Shown: piece by piece, positions 50,912 to 62,479 of the stretch | Layout of the letters: each line of letters opens with the position of its first letter | Position numbering within the stretch: position 1 is the stretch's first letter | From: JAKPAM01 sp047601745 | Lineage (GTDB): Bacteria; Pseudomonadota; Gammaproteobacteria; Burkholderiales; Burkholderiaceae_E | DNA: 64,000 nucleotides | Assembly (NCBI GenBank): GCA_047601745.1 | Contig: JASGIS010000001.1 | Span: forward strand, 2,356,001-2,420,000 | Reading direction: 5' to 3' | The notes under the pieces: model-generated | The model's input: the letters and a program-made list of their open reading frames with translations, nothing else | Database searches by the model: none | What the model was told of the DNA's origin: nothing | Translations under genes and position numbers: made by a program

Positions 50912-52405
50912 TCAGTCGGGCGCGCGGACCCGGGTGGCCGGACCGTGGGCGGCCACGCCTTCGGTGGCGATCCGCTGCGACAGCGCCGACTCGCGCCGCG
51001 ACGGGCGGGCGTCGATGTTCTCACCGTCCAGCGGCGGACTCGGATCGCCGCGGTGGCGGAACCACTCGAGGAACTCCTTGGCCGGCAGCGGCTTCGAGTA
51101 GTGGTAACCCTGGGCGAGGTCGCAGCCCAGTTCGCGCAGCATCGACGCGGCGCGCTCCGATTCGACGCCTTCGGCCAGCGCGCGCATGTCGAACGTGTGC
51201 GCGAGGTCGACCAGCACCTGGACGATCCGCTGGTCGCCGCGCTCGTCGGTGATGTGCTTGACGAAGGTCTGGTCGATCTTCAGTTCGTTCAGCGGGAACT
51301 GGCGCAGATAGGCGAGCGACGAGTAGCCGGTGCCGAAGTCGTCGATCGACAGCCGGCAACCCATGACGGCGAGCTGGTTCATGAAATCCAGCGCCGCGTG
51401 TTCGTTCTCGACGATCGAGCTTTCGGTCAGCTCCAGCGTCAGGCGGCGCGGGTCGGCGCCCCAGGTCGACAGCGCCTGCGCGACCTGCGTCGGAAACGTC
51501 GCGTCGGCCAGCGACATCGCCGAGATGTTGATCGCGACGTTGACGTTCACGTTCTGCCCGCGCCAGAACATCATGTGGCGCAGCGTGGTGTTCAGTACGA
51601 AGTGCGTCAACTGGGCCATCATGCCGCGTTCCTCGCACAGCATCGCGATGACCTGCGGGCTGATCGCGCCGCGCTTGGCGTCGTTCCAGCGGATCAGCGC
51701 CTCGACGGCTACGCAGCGGTCGCTCGCCAGCTCGATCTGCGGCTGGAAGTGCACCTCCAGCTCGTTGTTCTGCAGCGCGACGCGCAGGTCCTGCTCGAGC
51801 GTGTGCCGGTTCAGCAGCGCGTCGTCGGTTTCGAGCCGGGTGATGCAGACGCGCTCTTCGGCCCGCGCGGCCTGCTTGACCGCTTCGGTGGCGGCGGTCA
51901 GCAGGATCATCGGGTCGGCGTTGGCCGACATCACCGTCCACGCGGCGCCGACGGCCGGGCGCAACTGCACGACGGTCTCCTTGCCCTGCGCGTTGCGCGC
52001 ATGGATCGGCCGGGCCAGGCTCTGCTGCAGCGTCCGGACCGCCAGTTCGGCCAGCGAAGCCGACGGCAGGTCGGCCAGCAGCATCCAGATCTCTTCGTGC
52101 GAAGCGACCGCGTAGCGATCGTGCGCGCGCAGGATCGAGCGGATCCGCCGCACGACCTCGAGCATCACCTCGCGCGACGACGCCTCCTGGCCGAGCGCCT
52201 GCAGCCGGTCCGAGCGGTTCATCGAGATGACGATCAGTACGCTGCGGCCGCCGGCGACCGTGTTCAGCAGGCGGCCGGCCATCTCCAGCAACTGTCCGGG
52301 CGGCAGTCGCTGCTTGTCGATCGGGCGCATCACCCGGGCCCGGTCGATCTGCTCGGGCGTCGGGGCGACGGCCGGCGCGTGCGGATCAGACGAGTCGGTT
52401 CGCAT
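50912..52405 (-). CDS. EAL-domain cyclic-di-GMP phosphodiesterase with degenerate GGDEF region
   Basis: 497 residues. The EAL domain (~205-450) retains the catalytic set: E235 in AVEALIRWND, Asn in INISAMSL, Glu in LELTESSIV, DDFGTGYSSL, Lys in ELKIDQTFV and Glu in LAEGVES. It should hydrolyse c-di-GMP to pGpG. The region before it (~55-195) resembles a GGDEF fold, but the signature is replaced by HEEIWMLLADL, so it is unlikely to make c-di-GMP. Start overlaps the upstream HD-GYP gene end by 20 nt, suggesting translational coupling. Confidence 0.92.
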   Translation of the reverse strand: MRTDSSDPHAPAVAPTPEQIDRARVMRPIDKQRLPPGQLLEMAGRLLNTVAGGRSVLIVISMNRSDRLQALGQEASSREVMLEVVRRIRSILRAHDRYAVASHEEIWMLLADLPSASLAELAVRTLQQSLARPIHARNAQGKETVVQLRPAVGAAWTVMSANADPMILLTAATEAVKQAARAEERVCITRLETDDALLNRHTLEQDLRVALQNNELEVHFQPQIELASDRCVAVEALIRWNDAKRGAISPQVIAMLCEERGMMAQLTHFVLNTTLRHMMFWRGQNVNVNVAINISAMSLADATFPTQVAQALSTWGADPRRLTLELTESSIVENEHAALDFMNQLAVMGCRLSIDDFGTGYSSLAYLRQFPLNELKIDQTFVKHITDERGDQRIVQVLVDLAHTFDMRALAEGVESERAASMLRELGCDLAQGYHYSKPLPAKEFLEWFRHRGDPSPPLDGENIDARPSRRESALSQRIATEGVAAHGPATRVRAPD

Positions 52406-54119
52406 GGGCGATGTTGTCGGCGTAGAAGTCGCGCATCTTGAGCCCGTACGCGCCGGTCGGCAGGCCGCGGGTGATGCGTTGGCGCTTGCCTTCCTTGTCG
52501 CGGCCGTCCTGGAACAGGTCGCGTTCGAGCGGCTTGGCCAGCGGTCGCTTGTCCGGCGAGGTCAGCACCAGCACCTTGGGCTCCAGCCGGCGCACGCGGT
52601 TCTGCGCGACGACGACGGCGATCTCGCCGTTGCTCAGTTCGACGAGGCTGCCGACCGGAAACACGCCGATCGACTGCACGAAGTTCTCGACCAGCGCCTC
52701 GTTGAACCAGGTGCCGGCCCACTGGTACAGGTTCATCAGCGCGTCCTGCGGCGCCTGCGCGTTGGCATAAGGGCGCGACGTGATCAGCGCGCTGAAGCAG
52801 TCGGCGATGCCGGCGATGCGGCCGTAAAGGCAGATCGCGTCGCCGGCCAGGCCCTCGGGGTAACCCGAGCCGTCCAGGCGCTCGTGATGCTGGGCGATGC
52901 CCTGGCGCACGTCGTCGGGCAGCGTTTCGCGCTGGTTCAGCGATTCGAGCCCGAGCCGGACGTGTTCCTTGACGATCGCGTATTCGGCCGGGTTCAGCAT
53001 GCCGGGCTTCTCGAGCAGCGGCCGCGGGATCTTGATCTTGCCGACGTCGGCGAGCATGCCGATCATGCCCAGGCTGGCCATCTCGCTGCGCGGCAGGCCC
53101 AGGTGGCGGCCCAGCGAGATCATGTACAGCGCGACGCGCACGCCATGCGTATAGGTGCTGGTGTCTTCGTTGCGCAGCCGCGCGACCCACATCAGCGCAT
53201 CGGGGTTGTCGATGATGCTGCTGACCATGTCGTCGACCGCCTGCTTGACGTCGGCGATGTTGGGCACGCCGCCGCTCTTGACGACCTGCGCGAGGTCGGC
53301 CAGCGTCTGCTCGCTGCGGTCCAGGCTGCGCCGCGCGCGCGGCATCTCCTCGACGACCGCACGCTGCTCGGGGTAAGGCGTCAGCCGGGTGCCGGGCGGC
53401 AGTTCCTTGAGCAGGCTGGCCTCGAGCCGCTTGCGGGCGATCCGGTCGGCTTTTTCGATCTCGGCGTCGCGCGGTCCGCGGCTGAACAGGCTCGCCAGGC
53501 CGTCGATCAGCCGGCGCCAGCCGCCGGCCGCTTCGGCGCCTCGGATCGTCTGGCCGCCGTTCTGGTTGCGGATCAGTTCGCGAAAGCGTTCGCGCGTCGA
53601 CTGCGAGACCTTCGCGTCGGATCGCATCTTCAGCGTCTGCACGACGCGACTGGCCGTTCCGGCGGATTTGGGCGTGCCGGCGACGTCGCCGCCCGAACCC
53701 AGCGAGCGGAAATCCTTCTTCTCCTGTTCGCGGATGTCGAGCTGGCTCAGCAGCTCGGCCTCGTGGATCCGGTTGGCGGCGCCCGGGTCGGACAGCTCCA
53801 GGTCGACGAACGCGTAACGGCAGTACTTGCGCAGCGTTTCGAGTTCGACCTCGCTGTCGAGCAGGAAACCCTGCAGCAGGAACGGCGTATCGATCCACGG
53901 CCGGTCCAGTTCGGCGACGAACATGCCCAGCGTCAGCCGCTGCGCGGTGATCCGGAAACGCTTGCGCGGCGCGACCGAGGCGGCCAGCACGTCGGCGGGG
54001 CTGCCGCGCCCGTGCGTCGCCCGCTGTCCGCCGGCGCTCGCCGGCGCGCGCGTCGGCGTACCGGCACCGCGCTCGGGGCCGGACGGGCTACGGGTCGAAA
54101 CAGAATCAGTGCTCGCCAT
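52386..54119 (-). CDS. DUF3391 + HD-GYP domain protein with an altered HD motif
   Basis: 577 residues from the ATG at 54119. DUF3391-like N-terminal part (FRITAQRLTLGMFVAELDRP), a long linker, then HD-GYP (~310-480): YTHGVRVALYMISLGRHLGL, GMLADVGKIKIPRPLLEKPG, VKEHVRLGLESL, HHERLDGSGYPEGLAG, RIAGIADCFSAL. Normally the second segment reads LLHDIGK; here the metal-binding His is Ala (A357) while Asp is kept, so activity may be lost or changed. HD-GYP enzymes hydrolyse c-di-GMP to GMP. Next to an intact EAL protein it could serve as a c-di-GMP sensor. The N-terminal ~45 residues are Ser/Gly/Ala-rich. Confidence 0.9.
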   Translation of the reverse strand: MASTDSVSTRSPSGPERGAGTPTRAPASAGGQRATHGRGSPADVLAASVAPRKRFRITAQRLTLGMFVAELDRPWIDTPFLLQGFLLDSEVELETLRKYCRYAFVDLELSDPGAANRIHEAELLSQLDIREQEKKDFRSLGSGGDVAGTPKSAGTASRVVQTLKMRSDAKVSQSTRERFRELIRNQNGGQTIRGAEAAGGWRRLIDGLASLFSRGPRDAEIEKADRIARKRLEASLLKELPPGTRLTPYPEQRAVVEEMPRARRSLDRSEQTLADLAQVVKSGGVPNIADVKQAVDDMVSSIIDNPDALMWVARLRNEDTSTYTHGVRVALYMISLGRHLGLPRSEMASLGMIGMLADVGKIKIPRPLLEKPGMLNPAEYAIVKEHVRLGLESLNQRETLPDDVRQGIAQHHERLDGSGYPEGLAGDAICLYGRIAGIADCFSALITSRPYANAQAPQDALMNLYQWAGTWFNEALVENFVQSIGVFPVGSLVELSNGEIAVVVAQNRVRRLEPKVLVLTSPDKRPLAKPLERDLFQDGRDKEGKRQRITRGLPTGAYGLKMRDFYADNIAHANRLV

Positions 54120-54443
54120 CGTCTTTCCGGGTCTTTCCGAAAACGATGCTAGCGACGGCGCCCGGGCCCGGCCATCGATTCCGGGCCGGGCGGAAGGCGT
54201 CGAGCAACATAAGCCGATGGACGGCCGACGGCCCGCAACGAGCGGGGCGGCACCGTCGGCCGCGGCCGCGTGCGCGAGCGCCGCGAGAGGGTGCTGCGCG
54301 GCCATCCGGCGCGCCGGATGGCTCGCACGCACCGGCCCGCGCACCGGCCCGCGCACCGCCCACGCACCGCCCACGCACCGCCCACGCACCGCCCACGCAC
54401 CGCCCGCCGGCGGTTCACGGGGGGCGCAGGGGCGCGGCGGCGC
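54120..54443. other. 324-bp region between the HD-GYP gene and metF
   Basis: No gene seen. It should hold the HD-GYP promoter (minus strand, near 54120-54200) and the 3' end of the metF transcript. A tandem repeat array occupies its right part, and GCCATCCGGCGCGCCGGATGGC (in two halves, 54301-54322) is a perfect palindrome that could form a terminator-type hairpin after metF, though without a T-run. Confidence 0.4.
54328..54405. repeat. 11/12-bp tandem repeats downstream of metF
   Basis: Two to three copies of GCACCGGCCCGC (12 bp) pass into four to five copies of GCACCGCCCAC (11 bp). The periods are not multiples of three and the array lies 40 bp past the metF stop. Confidence 0.85.
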
Positions 54444-55277
54444 TCAGCCCGCGCGCAGCGCGCGCAGGATCTCCAGGCTCGGCGCGGCCTGGTTCAGCGT
54501 GTAGAAGTGCAGCGACGGCACGCCTTCGCTGATCAGGCGCGCGCACAGCGCGGTCACCACGTCGTGGCCGAACGCCCGGATCGACGCGACGTCGTCGGCG
54601 AAGCCGGCCAGCCGCTGGCGGATCCAGCGCGGAATCTCGGCGCCGCAGGCGTCGGAGAAGCGCGCGAGCTGCGAGAAGTTGGTGATCGGCATGATGCCGG
54701 GCACCAGCGGCTGCGTGATGCCGCGCGCGGCGACTTCGTCGCGAAAGCGCAGGAACGCTTCGGCGTTGAAGAAGTACTGCGTGATCGCCGAGTCGGCGCC
54801 GGCCCGCATCTTGGTGACGAACGCGTCGAGATCGGCCTGCACCGAGCGCGCCTGCGGGTGCACTTCGGGGTAGGCGGCGACCTCGATGTGGAACCAGTCG
54901 CCGGTCTCTTCGCGGACGAAACGCACCAGGTCGCTGGCGTACTGGAATTCGCCGCCCTTGACCGTTCCGGACGGCAGGTCGCCGCGCAGCGCGACCAGCC
55001 GCCGGATGCCGTGCTCGCGGAACGTGGCCAGCAGCTCGCGCATCGGGCCGCGCTCGGCGCCGATGCACGACAGGTGCGGCGCGACCGCCCGCCCTTCGCC
55101 GGCGATCTCGAGCACCGTGGCGAGCGTCTTGACCTGCGTGACGCCGCCGGCGCCGTACGTGACGCTGAAGAACTCCGGCGCCTCGTCCGCGAGCTGCTCG
55201 CGCACCGCGCGCAGCTTGACCATCCCTTCCGGCGTGTTGGGCGGAAAGAATTCGAAACTGACGGGGGGAACGTTCAT
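54444..55277 (-). CDS. metF: Methylenetetrahydrofolate reductase
   Basis: 277 residues (E. coli 296). Starts MNVPPVSFEFFPPNTPEGMV, the standard FEFFPP motif, followed by FFSVTYGAGG, PHLSCIGA and LRGDLPSG. The FAD/folate site continues with FVTKMRAGADSAITQYFFNA. It reduces 5,10-methylene-THF to 5-methyl-THF for methionine synthesis. It lies 4 bp downstream of ahcY, so both are controlled by the S-adenosylhomocysteine riboswitch. Confidence 0.97.
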   Translation of the reverse strand: MNVPPVSFEFFPPNTPEGMVKLRAVREQLADEAPEFFSVTYGAGGVTQVKTLATVLEIAGEGRAVAPHLSCIGAERGPMRELLATFREHGIRRLVALRGDLPSGTVKGGEFQYASDLVRFVREETGDWFHIEVAAYPEVHPQARSVQADLDAFVTKMRAGADSAITQYFFNAEAFLRFRDEVAARGITQPLVPGIMPITNFSQLARFSDACGAEIPRWIRQRLAGFADDVASIRAFGHDVVTALCARLISEGVPSLHFYTLNQAAPSLEILRALRAG

Positions 55278-55281
55278 CGAA

Positions 55282-56712
<1,431 letters not shown>

Positions 56713-56839
56713 GCGTCACTCCTGAATGAGGGGTGAACCGCAGTCGGGGCCGGCTACGCTGAATGGGAGCGCTCGCCTGCGAACGACGGTCGCCGCAGGG
56801 GACGGACCGCTCGCTGCCCCGTGCGGGTCACGGGAGGGC

Positions 56840-56922
56840 GAGCGCCGTTCATCGAACGCCTCAAGCCTGGCGGCTCGCGGCCGGAGAGGACCGGCGGGGC
56901 CGTTGCAGCGCTCCTTGAGGGA
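56840..56922 (-). promoter_or_regulatory. S-adenosylhomocysteine (SAH) riboswitch
   Basis: Read on the minus strand: CCTCAAG, AGGAGCGCTGCAACGG, a variable stem (CCGGTCCTCTCCGG), CCAGGCTTGAGG, then AACGGCGCTC. CCTCAAG pairs perfectly with CTTGAGG (P1), and GAGCGC pairs with the final GCGCTC to form the pseudoknot. These are the conserved blocks of the SAH riboswitch. It lies 128 bp before ahcY and, by family, turns ahcY and metF on when S-adenosylhomocysteine builds up. Confidence 0.95.
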
Positions 56923-57079
56923 TCCGGCTAGTTTAGGGGAAACGCGCGCGGGTGTCGATCGTGCCCGGCGTCGACGCGCGGCCGGCGACGCGCGCCGGTG
57001 CGCGGTGATATCTTGGGTAGCCCCGCCCTCGCGGGGAGGCCTCATACTGAAGAATCGATCGATCGAAAGGGAATCAGCG

Positions 57080-57460
57080 ATGCGAATTTCAACATGGGTC
57101 GCGGCGGCTCTCGTCGCCGCGGCGGGCACGGTGACGGCGCCCGCATTCGCGCAGTCGGACAGCCACGGGCTGGCCGCCGTCTACACCGACAAGCTGCAGG
57201 GCCACAAGACCGCCAATGGCGAGCGCTACGACCGCGGCAAGCTGACGGCCGCGCACCAGACGCTGCCGCTGGGCAGCCGGGCGAAGGTGACCAACGTCAA
57301 GAACAACAAGTCGGTCGTCGTGCGGATCAACGATCGCGGGCCGACGCAGCCGGGACGCGTCATCGACCTGTCGCGCAAGGCCGCGCAGTCGATCGGCATC
57401 AATCCGCGCGGCATGGGCGAGGTCAGGGTCGAGCACCTGGGCAAGCCCGCGGCGAAGTAG
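57080..57460 (+). CDS. Small septal-ring lytic transglycosylase RlpA-like protein
   Basis: 126 residues. Signal peptide MRISTWVAAALVAAAGTVTA followed by PAFA, cleaved before QSDSHG. The mature part is one double-psi beta-barrel: AAVYTDKLQGHKTANGERYD, LPLGSRAKVTNVKNNKSVVV, RINDRGPTQPGRVIDLSRKA. RlpA in other species cuts naked glycan strands at the septum. Here the SPOR domain that targets RlpA to the septum is absent. Shine-Dalgarno AAAGGGAA precedes the ATG. It is divergent from the ahcY leader. Confidence 0.88.
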   Translation: MRISTWVAAALVAAAGTVTAPAFAQSDSHGLAAVYTDKLQGHKTANGERYDRGKLTAAHQTLPLGSRAKVTNVKNNKSVVVRINDRGPTQPGRVIDLSRKAAQSIGINPRGMGEVRVEHLGKPAAK

Positions 57461-57681
57461 GAACCGGCCCCGAGGGATCGGCCCCGAATGGCCGGCTCGG
57501 AGTCGCGGGCCAGGATTCGCAGGTTCCGAGTCGCTGGTCCGGAGTCACCGGCCCGGCGGGTGACCGGCGGTCGCTCGGGGCGACGGACGGTCGCGTCCGG
57601 ACCGCCGGGCCCGCCGACCGCCGGGGCTCGGCGGCCGATCGCCGGCGGCCGGGCGGCCTCGGACGGCGCCCGGCCCGGAGA

Positions 57682-58848
<1,167 letters not shown>

Positions 58849-59015
58849 CGCACTTCTCCTAAAAAAAACCGGACAGTGCTGGCTGGGCCGCGCTTCGCAG
58901 CGGGAACCGGCGCCAGGGCCAGCGGCGTGCCGACCCTGGATCGAAGCGGCGACGCTTTAGCGGTATTTGTGTATCGTCGCCCCGCAAGTTGTCCAAATTA
59001 AACCGGCGACCTCGG

Positions 59016-59022
59016 TATTATA
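59016..59022. promoter_or_regulatory. Divergent -10 element between metK and the first acyltransferase gene
   Basis: The plus strand reads TATTATA; on the minus strand this gives a consensus TATAAT (59022-59017) suited to metK, with TTGAAC 20 nt further upstream as a weakly spaced -35. On the plus strand TATTAT could serve the acyltransferase operon, 55 bp from its ATG. The surrounding 227-bp gap has no gene. Confidence 0.4.
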
Positions 59023-59075
59023 CGGGCCCCCGCGCAACAACGGTTCAACCACTCGTCAACCCCCCGCGCATCGCC

Positions 59076-59897
59076 ATGGTCTTTCTCCTGCGGATGCTGG
59101 CCCGGTTGCCCCTGTCGTGGATGCAGGGGCTCGGGGCATTGTGCGGCCTGCTCGTCTATCGGCTGTCGGCCGGCTATCGCGGCAAGCTGCTGGCGAACCT
59201 GCGCCAGGCAGGGCTGGCGGACGACGGCGGGCTGGCGCTGCGCGTGGCCGCGCAGACCGGCCGGATGATCGGCGAGATGCCGTTCGTCTGGTTCCAGCCG
59301 CTGCAGACGGTGATGGCGCGCGTGGTCACCGACGACGCGGCCGTGATGGATGCCGCGGCGGCCGAGGGACGGCCGATCATCTACCTGACGCCGCATCTGG
59401 GCACCTTCGAGATGACCGCGCGCTACTGCGCGAGCCGTGCGCCGATCACCGTGCTGTTCAAGCCGCCGAAGATCGCCGCGCTGACGCCGGTGCTCAAGGC
59501 CGGCCGCGATTTCCCCGGCATGCTGTCGGCGCCGGCCAACCTCGGCGGGCTGCGCACGCTGCTGCGCGCGCTCCGGCGCAACGAAGCGGTAGGCCTGCTG
59601 CCCGACCAGGTGCCCACCGACGGCGAGGGCCGCTGGGTGCCGTTCTTCGGCCGGCCGGCCTTCACGACGACGCTGCCGCAGCGGCTGGCCGAGCAGACCG
59701 GCGCGCTGGTCGTGATGGTCTGGGGCGAGCGCCTGCCGGCCGGCCGCGGCTGGCGTTTCCATGCCGAGCGGCTCGACGGGCCGGCGACGCCCGAAGCCGT
59801 CAATCACGCGATGGAGACGATGATCCTGCGCCTGCCCGAGCAATACCTGTGGGGCTACAACCGCTACAAGGTGCCGACCGGAGTGCCCGCTCCATGA
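59076..59897 (+). CDS. Lipid A biosynthesis lauroyl/late acyltransferase (LpxL/HtrB family), first copy
   Basis: 273 residues. Catalytic HxxxxE at H107-E112 in YLTPHLGTFEMTARY, preceded by a hydrophobic start (MVFLLRMLARLPLSWMQGLG) that anchors it to the inner membrane; LLPDQVPTDGEGRWVPFFG is the second conserved block. It transfers an acyl chain from acyl-ACP to Kdo-lipid A. The ATG at 59076 is chosen for homology; its stop overlaps the second copy's start (ATGA). Confidence 0.92.
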   Translation: MVFLLRMLARLPLSWMQGLGALCGLLVYRLSAGYRGKLLANLRQAGLADDGGLALRVAAQTGRMIGEMPFVWFQPLQTVMARVVTDDAAVMDAAAAEGRPIIYLTPHLGTFEMTARYCASRAPITVLFKPPKIAALTPVLKAGRDFPGMLSAPANLGGLRTLLRALRRNEAVGLLPDQVPTDGEGRWVPFFGRPAFTTTLPQRLAEQTGALVVMVWGERLPAGRGWRFHAERLDGPATPEAVNHAMETMILRLPEQYLWGYNRYKVPTGVPAP

Positions 59898-60823
59898 GCG
59901 GATCGACTCCCGCGCCCAAGACCGGTGCCGGGCGGCGCTCCGGCGCCGGCGGCGACGCGATGATCCGCCTGGCGATCGGCGCGCTCAAGCTGCTGGCGCG
60001 CCTGCCCTATCCGCTGTTCCGGTCGATCGGCGAGGCGGTCGGCTCGTTGCTGTGGGTGCTGGCCCGGCCACGCCGGCGGGTCACGCTGACCAACCTGCGC
60101 CTGTGCATGCCGGATCTGTCCGAGGCCGAGCGGCGCCGGCTGGGCCGGCGTCATTTCCAGTACTTCGCGCGCAGCCTCTTCGACCGCTTCATCGTCTGGT
60201 TCGGCACCGAGCAGCGGATCCGCGGGTTCGTGGTGCTCGAAGGCTTCGAGAACCTGGCGCCGTACCGCGGCAAGCCGGTGATCCTGCTGGCTCCGCATTT
60301 CTGCGGCATCGACGCGGGCGGACTGCGGCTGCAGCTCGACATCGAGGCCTGTTCGATGTACGCGAACCAGAAGAGCCCGCTGCTCAACGAGGTGATGACG
60401 CAGGGGCGCTCGCGTTTCAACGGCGCGCGCATGTACCTGCGCAACGACGGCTTGCGGCCGGTGATCCGCGAGCTGCGCAACGGCATCCCGTTCTACTTCC
60501 TGCCCGACATGGACCTGGGGCCGCGCGACGCGATCTTCGTGCCGTTCTTCGGCGTGCCGGCGGCCACGGTCACGTCGGTGGCGCGCCTGGCCAGGATCAC
60601 CGGCGCCGTCGTGGTGCCGGTGGTGACGACGATGACGAACGACGGCTACCGGACCCGGATCCATCCGGCATGGACCGATTACCCGGTCGACGATCTGCCG
60701 GCCGCCACCCGCCGGATGAACGCGTTCATCGAGGAGCGGGTGCGCGAGATGCCCGCGCAATACCTGTGGAGCCATAAGCGCTTCAAGACGCGGCCGCCCG
60801 GCGAGCCGGGCTTCTACGACTGA
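59894..60823 (+). CDS. Lipid A biosynthesis acyltransferase (LpxL/LpxM family), second copy
   Basis: 309 residues from 59894; an internal ATG at 59960 would remove a low-complexity 22-residue lead. HxxxxD at H135-D140 (LLAPHFCGIDAGG) is the catalytic pair; FYFLPDMDLGPRDAIFVPFF is the second family block. Together with the first copy it probably adds the two secondary acyl chains of lipid A. It overlaps the first copy by four bases and ends 17 bp before dapF. Confidence 0.92.
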   Translation: MSGSTPAPKTGAGRRSGAGGDAMIRLAIGALKLLARLPYPLFRSIGEAVGSLLWVLARPRRRVTLTNLRLCMPDLSEAERRRLGRRHFQYFARSLFDRFIVWFGTEQRIRGFVVLEGFENLAPYRGKPVILLAPHFCGIDAGGLRLQLDIEACSMYANQKSPLLNEVMTQGRSRFNGARMYLRNDGLRPVIRELRNGIPFYFLPDMDLGPRDAIFVPFFGVPAATVTSVARLARITGAVVVPVVTTMTNDGYRTRIHPAWTDYPVDDLPAATRRMNAFIEERVREMPAQYLWSHKRFKTRPPGEPGFYD

Positions 60824-60840
60824 TCGGTGATAATCCCGGG

Positions 60841-61746
60841 ATGCGAATCAGCTTCACGAAAATGCACGGCGCCGGCAACGACTTCGTCGTTCTCGACGCG
60901 ACCCGCCGGCCGCTGGCGCTGAGCGCCGCGCAATGGCGGGCGCTGGCCGACCGGCATTTCGGCGTCGGCGCCGACCAGATGCTGGTCGTCGAGCCGCCGA
61001 CGCGCGAGGGTGTCGACTTCCGCTACCGGATCTTCAATGCCGACGGCGGCGAGGTCGAGCAATGCGGCAACGGCGCGCGCTGCTTCGCCCGCTTCGTCCA
61101 CGACAAGGGCCTGACCGGCAAGCGCCGCATCCGCGTCGAGACGCTGTCCGGCATCATCGAGCCCGAGATCGGCGACGACGGCCGCGTGACGGTCGACATG
61201 GGCGCGCCGGTCTTCGACCCGCCGCGCGTGCCCTTCGATCCGGCGGGCCTGGCCTCGCGCGCGCAGGGCGACGACCTGCTGTGGGCGTTGACTATCGGCG
61301 GTCGGGCGTCGCCGGCGCGCGCGCCGTGGCTGTCGGTGCTGTCGATGGGCAACCCGCACGCGGTGCAGTTCGTCGACGGCGACGTCGAACGGGCGCCCGT
61401 CGCGATCGACGGCCCGCTGATCGAAACGCATCCGGCCTTCTCGCGGCGCGTGAACGCCGGTTTCGCGCAATGCGTCGATCGCCGTACGATCCGGCTGCGC
61501 GTGTGGGAGCGGGGGGCGGGCGAGACGCTGGCCTGCGGGACCGGCGCGTGCGCGGCCGTGGTCGCCGGCATCCGGCGCGGGCTGCTCGATCGGCGCGTCG
61601 ACGTGCATACGCACGGCGGCGTGCTGACGATCGCGTGGCAGGGGGCGGCGGTATCGATGACCGGCCCGGCCGAGACCGTCTTCGAAGGACAGATCGATTT
61701 AGAACGCCTGGCGCCCGGCGCCGGCACTGGCGAGCCGAAAGCATGA
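60841..61746 (+). CDS. dapF: Diaminopimelate epimerase
   Basis: 301 residues, a little longer than usual (274) from an internal loop near residue 150. The two catalytic cysteines are C75 in EQCGNGARC and C232 in LACGTGACAA. Start MRISFTKMHGAGNDFVVLDA is standard. It converts LL- to meso-diaminopimelate for peptidoglycan and lysine. It overlaps the DUF484 gene by four bases. Confidence 0.97.
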   Translation: MRISFTKMHGAGNDFVVLDATRRPLALSAAQWRALADRHFGVGADQMLVVEPPTREGVDFRYRIFNADGGEVEQCGNGARCFARFVHDKGLTGKRRIRVETLSGIIEPEIGDDGRVTVDMGAPVFDPPRVPFDPAGLASRAQGDDLLWALTIGGRASPARAPWLSVLSMGNPHAVQFVDGDVERAPVAIDGPLIETHPAFSRRVNAGFAQCVDRRTIRLRVWERGAGETLACGTGACAAVVAGIRRGLLDRRVDVHTHGGVLTIAWQGAAVSMTGPAETVFEGQIDLERLAPGAGTGEPKA

Positions 61747-62417
61747 CGACCGAATCCCTGGATCCGACCGATGTCGCGCAGTACCTGAGCGAACATCCCG
61801 ACTTCTTCCAAGCGTTTCCCGACGTGCTCGGCAACCTGACGATCCCCGCCGCGCACGGCGGCCGCGCGATCTCGTTGCACGAGCGCCAGCTCGAGGTGCT
61901 GCGCGAGCGCAACCGCCAGCAGGAGGCGCGCCTGGTCGAACTGATCCGCATCGGTCAGGAGAACGACGCGCTCGCCGACCGGCTGCAGAAATGGACGCTG
62001 CAGCTTCTGCTCGAAGGCGACGTGGCTCGCCTGCCGTCGGTGGTCGCCGACGGGCTGGCCGCCACCTTCTCGGTGCCGCAGGTGGCGCTGCGCCTGTGGA
62101 GCGCCTGCGACGCGCATCGGCTGCAGCCGTTCGCCGCGCCGGTCGACGCCGATATCGTCACGCTGGCCGAGGGCATGCGCCAGCCATACTGCGGGCCCAA
62201 TGCCGAGTTCATGGCCGCAGCGTGGCTGCCGGGCGAAGGGCGCGAGACGCGGTCGCTGGCGCTGGTCCCGCTGCGCAAGGGCCACGATTCGCAGGTGTTC
62301 GGCCTGCTGGTGCTCGGCTCGGCCGATCCCGACCGCTTCACGGCCAGCATGGGCACCGCGTTTCTCGAGCGGATCGGCGAGATCGCCGGTGCCGCGCTGT
62401 CGCGGCTGGCCGACTGA
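61743..62417 (+). CDS. DUF484 (GAF-like) protein
   Basis: 224 residues. The opening DVAQYLSEHPDFFQAFPDVL is the DUF484 signature; a short coiled coil (LHERQLEVLRERNRQQEARL) leads to a GAF-like fold. No enzymatic function is known. The dapF-DUF484-xerC order is conserved in gamma- and betaproteobacteria, which links it by context to chromosome or wall processes. ATGA overlap with dapF. Confidence 0.92.
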   Translation: MTTESLDPTDVAQYLSEHPDFFQAFPDVLGNLTIPAAHGGRAISLHERQLEVLRERNRQQEARLVELIRIGQENDALADRLQKWTLQLLLEGDVARLPSVVADGLAATFSVPQVALRLWSACDAHRLQPFAAPVDADIVTLAEGMRQPYCGPNAEFMAAAWLPGEGRETRSLALVPLRKGHDSQVFGLLVLGSADPDRFTASMGTAFLERIGEIAGAALSRLAD

Positions 62418-62479
62418 CGCCGGCCGGCGCCTCGACCGCGCGTCCGCGCCGCCCCGATCCCGGAACCGTCGCGCCGGCC

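Noticed and set aside
50912..52405. Bifunctional diguanylate cyclase/phosphodiesterase
   Set aside because: The GGDEF signature is replaced by HEEIWMLLADL, so only the EAL activity is supported.
54328..54405. CRISPR-like array
   Set aside because: Units are only 11-12 bp with no spacers between them; it is a simple tandem repeat.
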